Part shown: positions 9,148-18,231 of the stretch, one piece after another | Layout: each line of letters opens with the position of its first letter | Position numbering within the stretch: the stretch's first letter is position 1 | NCBI GenBank assembly: GCA_016932575.1 | Contig: JAFGCO010000049.1 | Span: 1 to 62,823, forward strand | Direction: 5' to 3' | Length of the DNA stretch: 62,823 bases | Source: a bacterium | GTDB lineage: Bacteria > Zhuqueibacterota > QNDG01 > JAFGCO01 | The notes under the pieces: generated by a model | Told to the model about the DNA's origin: nothing | What the model saw: the letters and a program-made list of their open reading frames with translations, nothing else | The model's database searches: none | Made by a program: the position numbers and the translations under genes

Positions 9148-9957
9148 ATGAACGAAAAATATGTCCACGGATATTCCCCCAGAGAAAATCAGCGACTGGA
9201 AGATCAGGCCGTGACCTTGACTGAGCTTCTGCATTCGGACACCGGTTATCCGCAGGGAAGTCTTGTATTGGAAGCCGGATGCGGAGTGGGAGCGCAAACA
9301 TTGACCCTTCTGGAAAAAAGTCCGGGTGCGTATTTCATCTCTGTCGATATTTCACCCACTTCAGTAGAAAAGGCCAGAGCCAAGGCGGGTTCCACTGGAT
9401 ACGATAATATCGAATTCAGGGTGGCGGATATTTTTGATCTGCCGTTCGAACCCGAAACCTTCGATCATGTGTTTCTCTGTTTTGTGCTGGAGCATATATC
9501 TGATCCCAGTAAAGCCATCCGTCAATTGAGGACAGTGTTGAAACCGGGAGGAAGCATCACAGCGATCGAAGGCGACCACGGATCCACGTATTTTTATCCG
9601 GACAGCCGGTCAGCGCATGAAGCAATTCAATGCCTGATCGACCTTCAGGCCAGATCAGGGGGAAATTCGGAAATTGGCCGGGAATTGTATCCACTCTTTA
9701 TTCAGGCGGGTTTGATTGATGTTCAGGTTTCTCCCCGAATGGTGTATGTGGATAACAGTCGTCCGCATCTGGTTGAAGGATTTACAAAAAAGACATTTAC
9801 GGCCATGATCGAAGGTGTGCGTAAAAAAGCATTGTCAGAAGGACTGACAAGCGAAGCAGCATTCGATCAGGGTATTCGTGATTTGTACAGGACGGCCGGA
9901 CCGGATGGTGTGTTTTGTTATACGTTTTTTAAAGCGGTTGGTATCAATCCTACGTAA
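9148..9957 (+). CDS. Class I SAM-dependent methyltransferase
   Basis: A 269-residue cytosolic methyltransferase. Motif I, VLEAGCGVG, lies near residues 39-48. The acidic VDIS strand end and the LPFEPETFDHVFLCFVLEH region follow at the usual spacing of the Methyltransf_11/25 group. ATG 9148 is chosen over the in-frame TTG at 9142 because AAGAAG (9135-9140) lies 7 bases ahead. There is no signal peptide, which sets it apart from its exported neighbours. The acceptor cannot be told from sequence; small molecules and quinone-like compounds are common for this subgroup. Its place inside the hydrolase island has no obvious explanation. Confidence 0.85.
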   Translation: MNEKYVHGYSPRENQRLEDQAVTLTELLHSDTGYPQGSLVLEAGCGVGAQTLTLLEKSPGAYFISVDISPTSVEKARAKAGSTGYDNIEFRVADIFDLPFEPETFDHVFLCFVLEHISDPSKAIRQLRTVLKPGGSITAIEGDHGSTYFYPDSRSAHEAIQCLIDLQARSGGNSEIGRELYPLFIQAGLIDVQVSPRMVYVDNSRPHLVEGFTKKTFTAMIEGVRKKALSEGLTSEAAFDQGIRDLYRTAGPDGVFCYTFFKAVGINPT

Positions 9958-10047
9958 CCTGTATTACTGTATCGGAGGATTGGACATTGAACTTGAAATG
10001 CTCAGCTGAAAATGTCTGTTATTCTATTTATTGAGGAAAGACCTGAT

Positions 10048-11244
10048 ATGAAAAAGAAATTCTTATTATCGATTTTTGTTTTTATTGTTATTATCAGCAC
10101 GTGCAGCCGTTCGACGGACCTCGATACAATTGTCCGGTCTTCGTTGAAAAAGGCAGTGAAGCAGTATATCGCCCTGGATAAAACAGTACCGGACTCCTTA
10201 TTTCCACGAACGCTCAATTCCGACGGATCGGTTCAGACAAATAGATCGGACTGGTGGACCAGCGGATTTTTCCCGGGAAGCTTGTGGTATTTATATGAAT
10301 TCTCAGGTCATCCGAAGTTAAAAGAACGGGCCCGCTTTCGAACCCGCACAGTGGAACGGGAGAAATGGAATAACCGGGATCATGATATCGGATTCAAAAT
10401 ATTTTGCAGCTTTGGAAATGGCTGGCGTCTTACTATGGATACCAGCTATATTCCCGTCATTATCACTGCAGCAAAAACCCTGACAACACGATTTGATGCA
10501 GATGTGGGATGCATTCAGTCCTGGGGAGAGAATCTGGAAAGAGGCTGGAAATATCCTGTGATTATCGATAATATGATGAACCTGGAGCTCCTTTTCTGGG
10601 CAGCCAAACAGACCGGTGATTCCTCTTTTTTCAAAGTTGCAGTCAGCCATGCAGACAAAACCCTGGCCAATCATTTCCGGCAGGACGGAAGCAGTTATCA
10701 TGTACTCTCTTATCATCCTGAAACCGGAGCAGTGGAAAAGAAAAATACAGCTCAGGGATATTCTGATGAATCTGTATGGGCACGGGGTCAGGCATGGGGA
10801 TTATACGGATTTACCATGAGCTACCGGGAAACCGGATATCCGCGTTATCTGCAAAAAGCCCGGGAGATTGCAGATTTTATTCTCAATCATCCCAATTTTC
10901 CGGAAGACAAAATTCCCTATTGGGATTTCAATGCTCCGGATATTCCCAACGCACTTCGTGATGCCTCGGCTGCTGCAATTATGGCTTCGGCCCTTCTTGA
11001 ATTGAAGTCGTATGTGAATCCTGAATTGTCTGCTTTCTATGAATGCAGCGCAGAACAGATACTATGGTCTTTAAGCAGTGAATCCTATCGGTCTGCATTG
11101 GGCAAAAACGGAAATTTTTTATTAATGCGCGGCGTGGGAAATATTCCTTCCAACAGTGAAGTGGATGTTCCCCTGAGTTATGCCGATTATTATTATATTG
11201 AAGCCATAATGCGGTATTTAAAATCCATATCCATGAATATTTAA
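10048..11244 (+). CDS. Lipoprotein unsaturated glucuronyl hydrolase (GH88)
   Basis: A 398-residue alpha/alpha-barrel enzyme of GH88, which releases 4,5-unsaturated uronic acids from the ends of oligosaccharides made by polysaccharide lyases, through hydration of the double bond. Motifs: WWTSGFFPGSLWYLYE, DHDIGF with Asp113, DNMMNLELLFWA with Asp174, and ARGQAWGLYGF. The 61-residue spacing of the two Asp matches the catalytic pair of the characterised Bacillus enzyme as I recall it. ATG 10048 is preferred over an upstream TTG-type extension because GAGGAAAG lies 7 bases ahead and a lipoprotein leader (ISTC) follows directly. No lyase is present in this island, so the unsaturated substrate must be made elsewhere. 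Confidence 0.9.
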   Translation: MKKKFLLSIFVFIVIISTCSRSTDLDTIVRSSLKKAVKQYIALDKTVPDSLFPRTLNSDGSVQTNRSDWWTSGFFPGSLWYLYEFSGHPKLKERARFRTRTVEREKWNNRDHDIGFKIFCSFGNGWRLTMDTSYIPVIITAAKTLTTRFDADVGCIQSWGENLERGWKYPVIIDNMMNLELLFWAAKQTGDSSFFKVAVSHADKTLANHFRQDGSSYHVLSYHPETGAVEKKNTAQGYSDESVWARGQAWGLYGFTMSYRETGYPRYLQKAREIADFILNHPNFPEDKIPYWDFNAPDIPNALRDASAAAIMASALLELKSYVNPELSAFYECSAEQILWSLSSESYRSALGKNGNFLLMRGVGNIPSNSEVDVPLSYADYYYIEAIMRYLKSISMNI

Positions 11245-11257
11245 AGGAGAGGTCCCC

Positions 11258-12457
11258 ATGAAAAGACAATTTTCCGGAGCGATTCTATTGAGCGTATCAC
11301 TTTGCTTCAGTCAGAAATTTGAGGGACTGGCGTTAACCCCTCCGATGGGATGGAACAGCTGGAATCATTTCGGATGCAATGTGGATGAAGCATTGATCCG
11401 GGAAACGGCCGATGCCATGGTCTCTAGCGGCATGAAAGCAGCCGGATATATTTATGTGAATATTGACGACTGCTGGCACGGCAACCGGGACAGTCTGGGT
11501 TTTATCCATCCGGATCCGGAGCGGTTTCCTTCCGGAATGAAATCCCTGGCCGATTATGTGCATTCGCTGGGTTTGAAACTGGGTATTTATTCCGATGCCG
11601 GGTGGAAAACCTGTGCGGGCCGTCCGGGAAGCCGGGGCTATGAATACCAGGATGCACAGACCTACGCTGAATGGGGCATCGATTATCTGAAATACGATTG
11701 GTGCAACACTGAAGGACTCAATGCACGGGGTGCCTATCTGACCATGCGGGATGCGCTTTATTCAGCGGGGCGTCCCATGGTATTCAGTCTTTGCGAATGG
11801 GGAAGCAACAATCCCTGGGAATGGGGGGGCGATATCGGACATTTATGGAGGACCACAGGAGATATTGCACCGATTTTTGATGGTGCGGAACATCATGATA
11901 CCTGGGCCTCCTGGGGGGTTCTGCAGATTCTGAACATGCGGAAAGACATCCGGCAATATGCGGGCCCGGATCACTGGAACGACCCGGATATGATGGAAGT
12001 GGGCAATGGAATGACGGATTCCGAAGACCGGGCGCATTTTTCTCTGTGGTGCATGATGGCCGCCCCGTTAATTGCCGGCAATGATCTGAGAACAATGGGT
12101 GAAAAAACCCGGAACATCCTGACGAATAAAGAAGTCATTGCCGTGGATCAGGATTCTCTCGGTATTCAGGGATTCAAATGTCTGGAGATCAATGACCTGG
12201 ATGTCTATGCCAAACCGCTGAAAGACGGTGATCTGGCAATCTGTTTTCTGAATCCGGGGCTGGAGGATATAAAACTGGACTATGACTGGAAGAAGCATCC
12301 GATTAAGGATGATTTGTTTCATAAACACTATTTTTTCGATCAGACAGAATACAAAATCCGTGATCTGTGGGCTAAAAAGGATATAGGCACGACGAATACC
12401 GTATTGAAACGCAGATTGGCTTCTCATGATGTGATTATGCTCCGGTTATCGAGATAG
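11258..12457 (+). CDS. Exported alpha-galactosidase (GH27)
   Basis: A 399-residue GH27 retaining enzyme that removes alpha-1,6- or other alpha-linked galactose. After a signal peptide ending near FSQ, the barrel begins LTPPMGWNSWNHFGC. YLKYDWCN gives nucleophile Asp147, and WRTTGDI gives acid/base Asp202. Their 55-residue spacing equals that of the rice enzyme as I recall it. A C-terminal beta-sandwich completes the usual GH27 length. AAAGGAGAGG precedes the ATG closely. It starts 13 bases after the GH88 gene, so the two are surely one transcript. Confidence 0.93.
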   Translation: MKRQFSGAILLSVSLCFSQKFEGLALTPPMGWNSWNHFGCNVDEALIRETADAMVSSGMKAAGYIYVNIDDCWHGNRDSLGFIHPDPERFPSGMKSLADYVHSLGLKLGIYSDAGWKTCAGRPGSRGYEYQDAQTYAEWGIDYLKYDWCNTEGLNARGAYLTMRDALYSAGRPMVFSLCEWGSNNPWEWGGDIGHLWRTTGDIAPIFDGAEHHDTWASWGVLQILNMRKDIRQYAGPDHWNDPDMMEVGNGMTDSEDRAHFSLWCMMAAPLIAGNDLRTMGEKTRNILTNKEVIAVDQDSLGIQGFKCLEINDLDVYAKPLKDGDLAICFLNPGLEDIKLDYDWKKHPIKDDLFHKHYFFDQTEYKIRDLWAKKDIGTTNTVLKRRLASHDVIMLRLSR

Positions 12458-12464
12458 TTTTTCC

Positions 12465-12483
12465 TTGACCTTCGCAAGGTCAA
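12465..12483. repeat. Palindrome TTGACCTTCGCAAGGTCAA, copy 1
   Basis: A perfect palindrome with 8-base arms around a CGC centre, in the 48-base gap between the GH27 gene and the TolB-like gene. The core GACCTTCGCAAGGTC recurs as double copies at 13985-14020 and 18232-18269. This copy lies at the truncated N-terminal side of the TolB-like gene. Confidence 0.8.
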
Positions 12484-12505
12484 TCCAATAATATGTTTTT
12501 CGATC

Positions 12506-14008
12506 ATGTTGTTTATCAATCATTCGGGATGTCAAATGAAAAATGCGGATTCGTATGGTTTATTTGAGACTGCCTGCGATATCGGTTCCGTGAAGCATGC
12601 TGGATCCAGTATTTATGATTCTGATACGGATCATTATCGTCTGAAAGGATCCGGCAGCAACATGTGGTTAGGCAGAGATGAGTTTTATTTTCTGTACAGA
12701 AAGATAGGCGGAAATTTTATTTTAGATACACAGGTGTCATGGATCGGTGAGGGCGTGCATGAGCATCGAAAGGCAGGCCTGTGTATTCGTGAAAATCTTG
12801 AACCAGGATCCCGTCATGTGAGCGCCGAGTTTCATGGTGGTGACGGACTGATCTCGATGCAATATCGAAAGGAACCGGATTCGATGACTTTGGAACAGTC
12901 CTCACAGGATCGTTTTCTGTCCGTACTGCGTCTGGAGAAGACAGGACGGAATGTTCAGATGTGGGCAGCCAAACCCGGACAGGTTTTACAAAAAATCGGA
13001 AAAATCGAGATGCCTTTTGATTCCACTGCTTTCTGTATGGGATTGTTTGTGTGCTCACACGATTCGAATACTGTGGAAGAGACGGTTTTTATCAATACAA
13101 GGCTGACAATTCCTGCAAAACCCGATTTTATACCCTATCAGGATTATATTGGATCCCGGCTTGAAATTCTTGATATTGGGAGCAGGCAACGGAAAATCAT
13201 TTTTCAGTCGGACACGCCCTTTGAAGCGCCCAACTGGTCCAGGGATGGCTTATTTATGGTGGTTAACAGTCAGGGCAAACTCTATCACATTCCTGCTGAG
13301 GGCGGCGACCGGATATTGATCGATACGGATTTTGCCAGAAACAACAACAATGATCACGGTTTTTCTCCGGATGGCAGTCAGCTTGCCATCAGTCATCACG
13401 CGGCGGATCGTCCGGCTGGAAAAAATTCAGTGATCTATACACTGCCTGTCTCCGGAGGAGTGCCCGGACAGGTTACAGAAAAGAGTCCCTCCTACTGGCA
13501 CAGCTGGTCCCCGGACGGCAGCACGCTGATTTACACGGCCAATCGAAATGATCAGTGGGATCTGTACGCGATTCCATCCGAAGGGGGAGAGGAAATTCAA
13601 TTAACAGACAATCCCGCATTGGATGACGGATCGGATTTTACTCCGGATGGTAAACACATCTGGTTCAATTCCAACCGCACAGGATCCATGGAAATCTGGC
13701 GCATGAAAGCCGATGGATCGGAACAGACACAGATAACGGATGATTCCTATCAGAACTGGTTTCCCCATCCGTCTCCGGACGGGAAATGGGTGATCTTTCT
13801 GTCCTATCCGCCGGAAGTGGATGCGTGGGATCATCCTTACTATCAAAAAGTGATGCTGCGTCTGATCCGTTTGCAGGACATGAAAATTGAAGTGGCCGCA
13901 TACCTGTATGGCGGGCAGGGCACGATCAATGTGCCTTCCTGGTCGCCGGACAGCAGGCGGGTGGCGTTTGTGAGTTATTCATCTGACCTTGCGAAGGTCT
14001 CTTTTTGA
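12506..14008 (+). CDS. TolB-like beta-propeller protein with N-terminal beta-sandwich, altered at both ends
   Basis: A 500-residue protein. Residues about 10-205 form a DUF1349/LamG-like beta-sandwich (GNFILDTQVSWIGEG and KAGLCIRENL). About 215-495 form WD40-like TolB blades, with repeated phrases such as HSWSPDGSTLIYT, DGSDFTPDGKHIWF, FPHPSPDGKWV and PSWSPDSRRVAF. Relatives are normally exported. Here the best ATG gives only a fragment of a leader (LFINHSGC), while the open frame reaches upstream through palindrome copy 1 without a standard start. The C-terminus DLAKVSF and the stop codon are encoded by palindrome copy 2. It may be a signal-less remnant, or the true start may be non-standard. 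Its role is not established; carbohydrate binding or sensing is conceivable. Confidence 0.75.
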   Translation: MLFINHSGCQMKNADSYGLFETACDIGSVKHAGSSIYDSDTDHYRLKGSGSNMWLGRDEFYFLYRKIGGNFILDTQVSWIGEGVHEHRKAGLCIRENLEPGSRHVSAEFHGGDGLISMQYRKEPDSMTLEQSSQDRFLSVLRLEKTGRNVQMWAAKPGQVLQKIGKIEMPFDSTAFCMGLFVCSHDSNTVEETVFINTRLTIPAKPDFIPYQDYIGSRLEILDIGSRQRKIIFQSDTPFEAPNWSRDGLFMVVNSQGKLYHIPAEGGDRILIDTDFARNNNNDHGFSPDGSQLAISHHAADRPAGKNSVIYTLPVSGGVPGQVTEKSPSYWHSWSPDGSTLIYTANRNDQWDLYAIPSEGGEEIQLTDNPALDDGSDFTPDGKHIWFNSNRTGSMEIWRMKADGSEQTQITDDSYQNWFPHPSPDGKWVIFLSYPPEVDAWDHPYYQKVMLRLIRLQDMKIEVAAYLYGGQGTINVPSWSPDSRRVAFVSYSSDLAKVSF

Positions 14009-14020
14009 CCTTCGCAAGGT
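13985..14020. repeat. Double palindrome, copy 2, overlapping the end of the TolB-like gene
   Basis: GACCTTGCGAAGGTC (13985-13999) is followed, after a T-rich spacer, by GACCTTCGCAAGGT (14007-14020). Each unit is a palindrome. The second is the reverse complement of the first, so the whole can fold as one 14-bp hairpin with a pyrimidine-rich loop. The TGA stop of the TolB-like gene (14006-14008) lies at the junction. The ribosome site of the next gene follows 11 bases later. Confidence 0.8.
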
Positions 14021-14042
14021 GTCTATGACAGGAGGAATGACT

Positions 14043-14489
14043 ATGTTAAAAGGAATAGCACCGGTTGTCGGACCTGAATTGCTGGCAGCGCTCTGCAGCA
14101 TGGGACATGGTGATGAGATTGTTTTTTCGGACGCTCATTTTCCGGCTGAATCTCTGGGGCCACCGGTGATTCGGATGGATGGCATTGATATCGATACTAT
14201 CCTCAAGGGTGTAATGCCCCTTCTGGCCCTGGATCAGTATGCGGATCCGGTCATCATGATGGATGTGGTGCAGGGAGACAGTGAGGACAAAAGCATTGAA
14301 AACGGCTATCTTGAAATTATCAACGCATTCGAAGAAAAATCGCATATTGTGACAAAAATTGAAAGATTTGCTTTTTATGACCGGGCAAGGAGTGCCTTTG
14401 CCATTGTGATAAGTGGTGATGTACGAAAGTACGCGAATATCATTCTTAAGAAAGGTGTCATTCCGGTTTCGGTTAACGAGCATGAATGA
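14043..14489 (+). CDS. fucU: RbsD/FucU family sugar mutarotase, probably L-fucose mutarotase
   Basis: A 148-residue cytosolic protein of the RbsD/FucU family, which interconverts alpha and beta anomers of L-fucose or ribose. GGAGG at 14031-14035 lies 7 bases before ATG 14043, so this start is preferred to in-frame ATGs at 14025 and 14037. MLKGIAPVVGPELL opens the protein as in FucU. MGHGDEI places His22, and Asp30 follows; the C-terminal YANIILKKGVIP block is typical of FucU rather than RbsD. The match to the upstream alpha-L-fucosidase favours fucose. No fucose isomerase, kinase or dehydrogenase lies in the window, so later steps must be encoded elsewhere. Confidence 0.85.
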   Translation: MLKGIAPVVGPELLAALCSMGHGDEIVFSDAHFPAESLGPPVIRMDGIDIDTILKGVMPLLALDQYADPVIMMDVVQGDSEDKSIENGYLEIINAFEEKSHIVTKIERFAFYDRARSAFAIVISGDVRKYANIILKKGVIPVSVNEHE

Positions 14490-14745
14490 ATCATTCTATG
14501 GTGGTTTGTTATTCGCCGGATGCTTTGTATCATCTGTTTTCGATATGGATATTTTCAGGCAGGTCGCATTCATATACCTCCCGGTCTTTTTGGCTGTCCA
14601 TCATTTTATTTTTTCAGGGTACAACTTTTTACATTTTTTGACATGGGGATTACAATTATTTATACGTGTTTTTGTAAACTGTTACGCACAGAGTTTTATT
14701 CAGGATTATTAAAAACTGTCATTATTGGAAGATAGAAAGGTTCCT

Positions 14746-16965
14746 ATGCCGATTTCAAGATTCATTGGTTTTTTTAAGATCAAGGCTGTTTTAACAGCCA
14801 TGTTTTTTATCTGTTTTTTGGAAGTTGATCTGTTATCCGGTGCAGCCGGAGCGGATTATACGGATGACGATCCTGTTCTGGCCCGGGCAGACAGTATGCT
14901 TCAACTGCTGACGCTTGAAGAGAAAATTGCCTTGCTCCACGGGAATGCAAAATTTTCTTCCACTGGCGTGCCGCGGATGGGCATCCCGGAATTGAAATCC
15001 GCGGACGGGCCCACGGGAGTCCGGGAAGAAATGGATCGGCATTCCTGGGAGCCGCTGAATCTTCCCACAGATTCCGCCACCTTTTTTCCTGCAGGTCCCA
15101 GCCTGGCGGCTACCTGGAATCGCAAGCTGGCCCGGCATTACGGAGAAGTCCTCGGTGAAGAAACCCGCGCAAGGGGCAAAGATATGCTTCTCGGTCCATC
15201 TGTAAATATTATACGGACACCCATTTCCGGGCGGAATTTTGAGTTTTTTACCGAAGACCCTTATTTGAATACAGAAATCGCGGTCGAGTATATTCGGGGT
15301 CTCCAGAGCAGGGACGTTGCCGCCTGTATCAAACATTATGTGGCGAACAATCAGGAGTTCATGCGCTGGCGGATCGATGTGCTGATGAATGAGCGCACAC
15401 TGCGAGAAATTTATCTGCCCGTTTATAAAGCGGCGGTTCGGGAAGCAGGAGTTCTTGCTTTTATGGGCGCTTATAACAAGTTACGCGGATGGTATATATG
15501 CGAGAATGATTATCTCCTCAATAAAGTATTAAAAGAAGAATGGGGATTTAAGGGGATTGTTATCTCAGACTGGGGCGCCACCCACAGCACCGTCCGTGCG
15601 ATCATGAATGGTCTGGATATCGAGATGGGCACACGGGGTGATTATAAAGATTATTATTTTGCAGATCCGTTGATTAATGCCGTAAATACCGGCAAGGTGC
15701 CGGTAAGTGTGATCGATGACCATGCGCGCCGGGTCTTATATGTGATGATGAGATGTAAAACCATGAACGATGACCGGTATCAGGGATCTCTTGCCACACC
15801 GGCGCATTTTCAAACCGCGTATAATGTGGCAGCTGAGGCCATTGTGCTTCTTAAAAATGACAGGAACGTGCTGCCAATGGATCCTCAAAAAATCAAGACA
15901 CTGGCGGTTCTGGGCGAAAACGCCATACACTATCATGCCAATGAAGGATTCGGCGCAGGCGTGAAAGCCAAATATGAAATCACACCTCTTGAAGGATTAC
16001 AAAAAAGATGGGGTCATCAAATGGATATCCGCTTTGCTCAGGGGTATTGTGAAAAGTATGACCAGATCGATACCGGACACCGCTGGAAACTCCGAGTACC
16101 GAATCAATCTGCGGATTCCAGCCTGATCAGCGAAGCAGTGGAAGTTGCGAAAATCTCCGATGCCGTTATCATTTTTGGGGGTTCCAATCGCAGCATCGAA
16201 ACCGAGGCCATTGACCGACGGGATATGGAATTGCCTTTCGGTCAAGTTGAACTTATCAAAGCCGTTGCGGCTGTTAATCCAAACACAGTCGTGGTTATGA
16301 TTGCGTCTGCCCCATACGATCTTTCATCCATCGAACCGGTTATGTCGGCACTGGTATGGGGATGGTTCAACGGTTCAGAGTCCGGAACAGCCATGGCCGA
16401 TGTGCTATTCGGAAAAGTCAATCCGTCCGGCAAACTGCCGTTTACCATGCCGTTTCAACTGACCGATTCTCCGGCACATGCCCTGGACACCTACCCGGGA
16501 GAAGATTTTACGGTGTATTATAAAGAAGGCATCCTGGTTGGCTACCGCTGGTTCGATACCAAAGAAATTGATCCGCTGTATTGTTTCGGATACGGACTTT
16601 CATATACGGATTTTTCATACACTTCCGTAAAAACAGATAAAAAATCTTACAGATGTGATGACACCATCCAAGTTTCCTGTAATATAAAAAACTCGGGAAC
16701 AAGGGCGGGAGCGGAGATTGTTCAGGTCTATATGCATGATGTGGAAACCTCGGTAAAAAGACCGGTCAAGGAATTGAAGGGATTTGAAAAGATTGAACTG
16801 AATCCTGAAGAAACCGGCTCCGTCTGTATTCATATTGATGTCCAGGATTTTGCCTATTATGATGACTATCAGAGGGCGTGGATCGTAGAGCCAGGCGATT
16901 TTGAGCTGCTGGTCGGTGCCTCGTCCCGGGATATTCGGGGACGCGTCAGGATATCGGTTGAGTGA
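14746..16965 (+). CDS. Exported beta-glucosidase-type GH3 enzyme
   Basis: A 739-residue GH3 retaining enzyme, acting on beta-glucosides or beta-xylosides. ATG 14746, with GAAAGG 5 bases ahead, starts a signal peptide; an upstream in-frame TTG at 14725 is less likely. Order: (beta/alpha)8 barrel with SADGPTGVRE, KHYVANNQEF and GIVISDWGATHS, giving nucleophile Asp275; alpha/beta sandwich with GSNRSIETEAIDR; and a C-terminal fibronectin III-like domain (about 635-739). No PA14 insertion is present. In a xyloglucan scheme it would trim the glucan backbone after GH31 removes xylose. It stands alone between two gaps of about 150-250 bases. Confidence 0.92.
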   Translation: MPISRFIGFFKIKAVLTAMFFICFLEVDLLSGAAGADYTDDDPVLARADSMLQLLTLEEKIALLHGNAKFSSTGVPRMGIPELKSADGPTGVREEMDRHSWEPLNLPTDSATFFPAGPSLAATWNRKLARHYGEVLGEETRARGKDMLLGPSVNIIRTPISGRNFEFFTEDPYLNTEIAVEYIRGLQSRDVAACIKHYVANNQEFMRWRIDVLMNERTLREIYLPVYKAAVREAGVLAFMGAYNKLRGWYICENDYLLNKVLKEEWGFKGIVISDWGATHSTVRAIMNGLDIEMGTRGDYKDYYFADPLINAVNTGKVPVSVIDDHARRVLYVMMRCKTMNDDRYQGSLATPAHFQTAYNVAAEAIVLLKNDRNVLPMDPQKIKTLAVLGENAIHYHANEGFGAGVKAKYEITPLEGLQKRWGHQMDIRFAQGYCEKYDQIDTGHRWKLRVPNQSADSSLISEAVEVAKISDAVIIFGGSNRSIETEAIDRRDMELPFGQVELIKAVAAVNPNTVVVMIASAPYDLSSIEPVMSALVWGWFNGSESGTAMADVLFGKVNPSGKLPFTMPFQLTDSPAHALDTYPGEDFTVYYKEGILVGYRWFDTKEIDPLYCFGYGLSYTDFSYTSVKTDKKSYRCDDTIQVSCNIKNSGTRAGAEIVQVYMHDVETSVKRPVKELKGFEKIELNPEETGSVCIHIDVQDFAYYDDYQRAWIVEPGDFELLVGASSRDIRGRVRISVE

Positions 16966-17114
16966 TTGGCCTGGGATATAAGGATATTATAAGAACAGAT
17001 GATATTTATCATTATTGATACCTGAAGTGATTGATCTTATCAATAAAGCAAAGGCGAGCAAAACAGACCATAACTATATTTTATATCGCACAATGCTGTT
17101 ATTACATTATTTTC

Positions 17115-17957
17115 ATGAGGCAATTTAAATGTGGTGATCCGTTGAAGAATTATCGAGTTTACGGCAAAGCGCCTTTATCAATTGCTGTGATTCATGGGGG
17201 ACCCGGCGCCGCTGGTGAAATGGCCTCAGTGGCCGAAGCGCTGGCTTCGGATTGCGGAATTTTCGAACCCTTTCAAACAGCGGATTCCGTTCAGGGGCAA
17301 ATCGAAGAACTGAAGACGCAGTTGAACAAGATGGCAAAAGCCCCCGTTATTTTAATCGGATTTTCATGGGGTGCCTGGCTGTGTTATCTTACTGCGGCAA
17401 ATAATTCGGATCTGGTTAAAAAAATAATACTGATCAGCAGCGGCCCTTTTGAATCCCATTATGCTTCAAATATTCAGAGAATACGTCTGAATCGTCTTAG
17501 TAAAGACGAGCGGAATGAAATCAATGAGATCAGCGATCATTTGAAAAATCTGAAGGGCAGCAGGCAGGACCGTCTGTTTTCACGATTTGGCATGCTGGTT
17601 GCCAAAGCGGATGCCTACGATTCAATCGAAAAAGTGTCAAAAGAGAAGACAATTTACAATTTCCATATTTTTAATGCGGTATGGCCCGAGGCGGAGGCGT
17701 TGAGACGAAGCGGGAAGCTGCTGTCATTGGCAAAAAAGATCCGATGCCCTGTTACAGCGATACACGGAGATTATGATCCGCATCCTGCGAAAGGCGTTTT
17801 TGAGCCTTTGTCCCGCATTCTTGATAATTTTCGGTTTGTCCAGCTGGAAAAATGCGGACACAGGCCATGGGTGGAAAAGTGGGCGGCAGACCGATTTTTT
17901 GAAGTGTTGAGAGAGGAGATACAGGTTTCACAGGATGCGCAATGCGCATCGGATTGA
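17115..17957 (+). CDS. Alpha/beta hydrolase of unknown substrate
   Basis: A 280-residue cytosolic alpha/beta hydrolase fold protein. HGGPGAAGE marks the oxyanion region near residue 26, and GFSWGAWL is the nucleophile elbow with Ser in G-x-S-x-G. AIHGDYDPHP supplies the acid and CGHRPW the histidine. The start is uncertain: ATG 17115 has no clear ribosome site, and the open frame extends to a TTG at 17031. The last codons run through a 17-base palindrome (17934-17950), giving an odd QDAQCASD tail. A truncated DUF2284 gene begins right after the stop. The protein resembles small esterases or proline iminopeptidase-like enzymes, but no substrate can be assigned. Confidence 0.75.
   Translation: MRQFKCGDPLKNYRVYGKAPLSIAVIHGGPGAAGEMASVAEALASDCGIFEPFQTADSVQGQIEELKTQLNKMAKAPVILIGFSWGAWLCYLTAANNSDLVKKIILISSGPFESHYASNIQRIRLNRLSKDERNEINEISDHLKNLKGSRQDRLFSRFGMLVAKADAYDSIEKVSKEKTIYNFHIFNAVWPEAEALRRSGKLLSLAKKIRCPVTAIHGDYDPHPAKGVFEPLSRILDNFRFVQLEKCGHRPWVEKWAADRFFEVLREEIQVSQDAQCASD
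17934..17950. repeat. Perfect 17-base palindrome at the end of the hydrolase gene
   Basis: GATGCGCA and TGCGCATC are perfect 8-base arms around a single A. The palindrome lies in the last codons of the alpha/beta hydrolase, seven bases before its stop triplet ends. No T run follows, so it is a poor terminator. It is unrelated in sequence to the GACCTTCGCAAGGTC family. Confidence 0.55.
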
Positions 17958-17962
17958 TATGA

Positions 17963-18202
17963 AAAGCGATTTTTCTCTCCGGCTACTATAAGGTGTTTTT
18001 ACTGAACGCGTTTTCATGCAATTTATGTCATGACTGTAAGGCTGTAAAAAAAACCTGTAAATATCTTAAGCTGTTAAGGCCCTGTCCGGAAGCGCTGGGG
18101 ATAGATGTTTTTACCACAGTCAGGCAGCTCGATTATCCAATTGAAGTATTACAGGAAGACTCAAAAGTGATGAACCAGTACGCGATTTTGTTGGTTGAGT
18201 AA
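17963..18202 (+). pseudogene. DUF2284 metal-binding protein, N-terminal half missing
   Basis: The frame is open from 17963 (just after an in-frame TGA) to the TAA-type stop at 18202. It reads FLSGYYKVF, then CNLCHDCK, RPCPEALGIDVF, a YPIEVL block and AILLVE, which is the order of the C-terminal half of DUF2284 predicted metal-binding proteins. Full members are roughly twice as long and have further Cys pairs upstream, as I recall. Those are absent here, where the sequence joins the hydrolase stop after five bases. No credible start or ribosome site precedes it. It looks like a gene cut by deletion or recombination. Palindrome copy 3 lies 30 bases downstream. Confidence 0.7.
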
Positions 18203-18231
18203 ATGTATGAAGTTTTCATTATACATGGGAA

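Noticed and set aside
14482-14712. Possible 76-residue hydrophobic protein after the mutarotase gene
   Set aside because: It overlaps the mutarotase stop, has no ribosome site and matches nothing I know. An AT-rich gap can give such a frame by chance.
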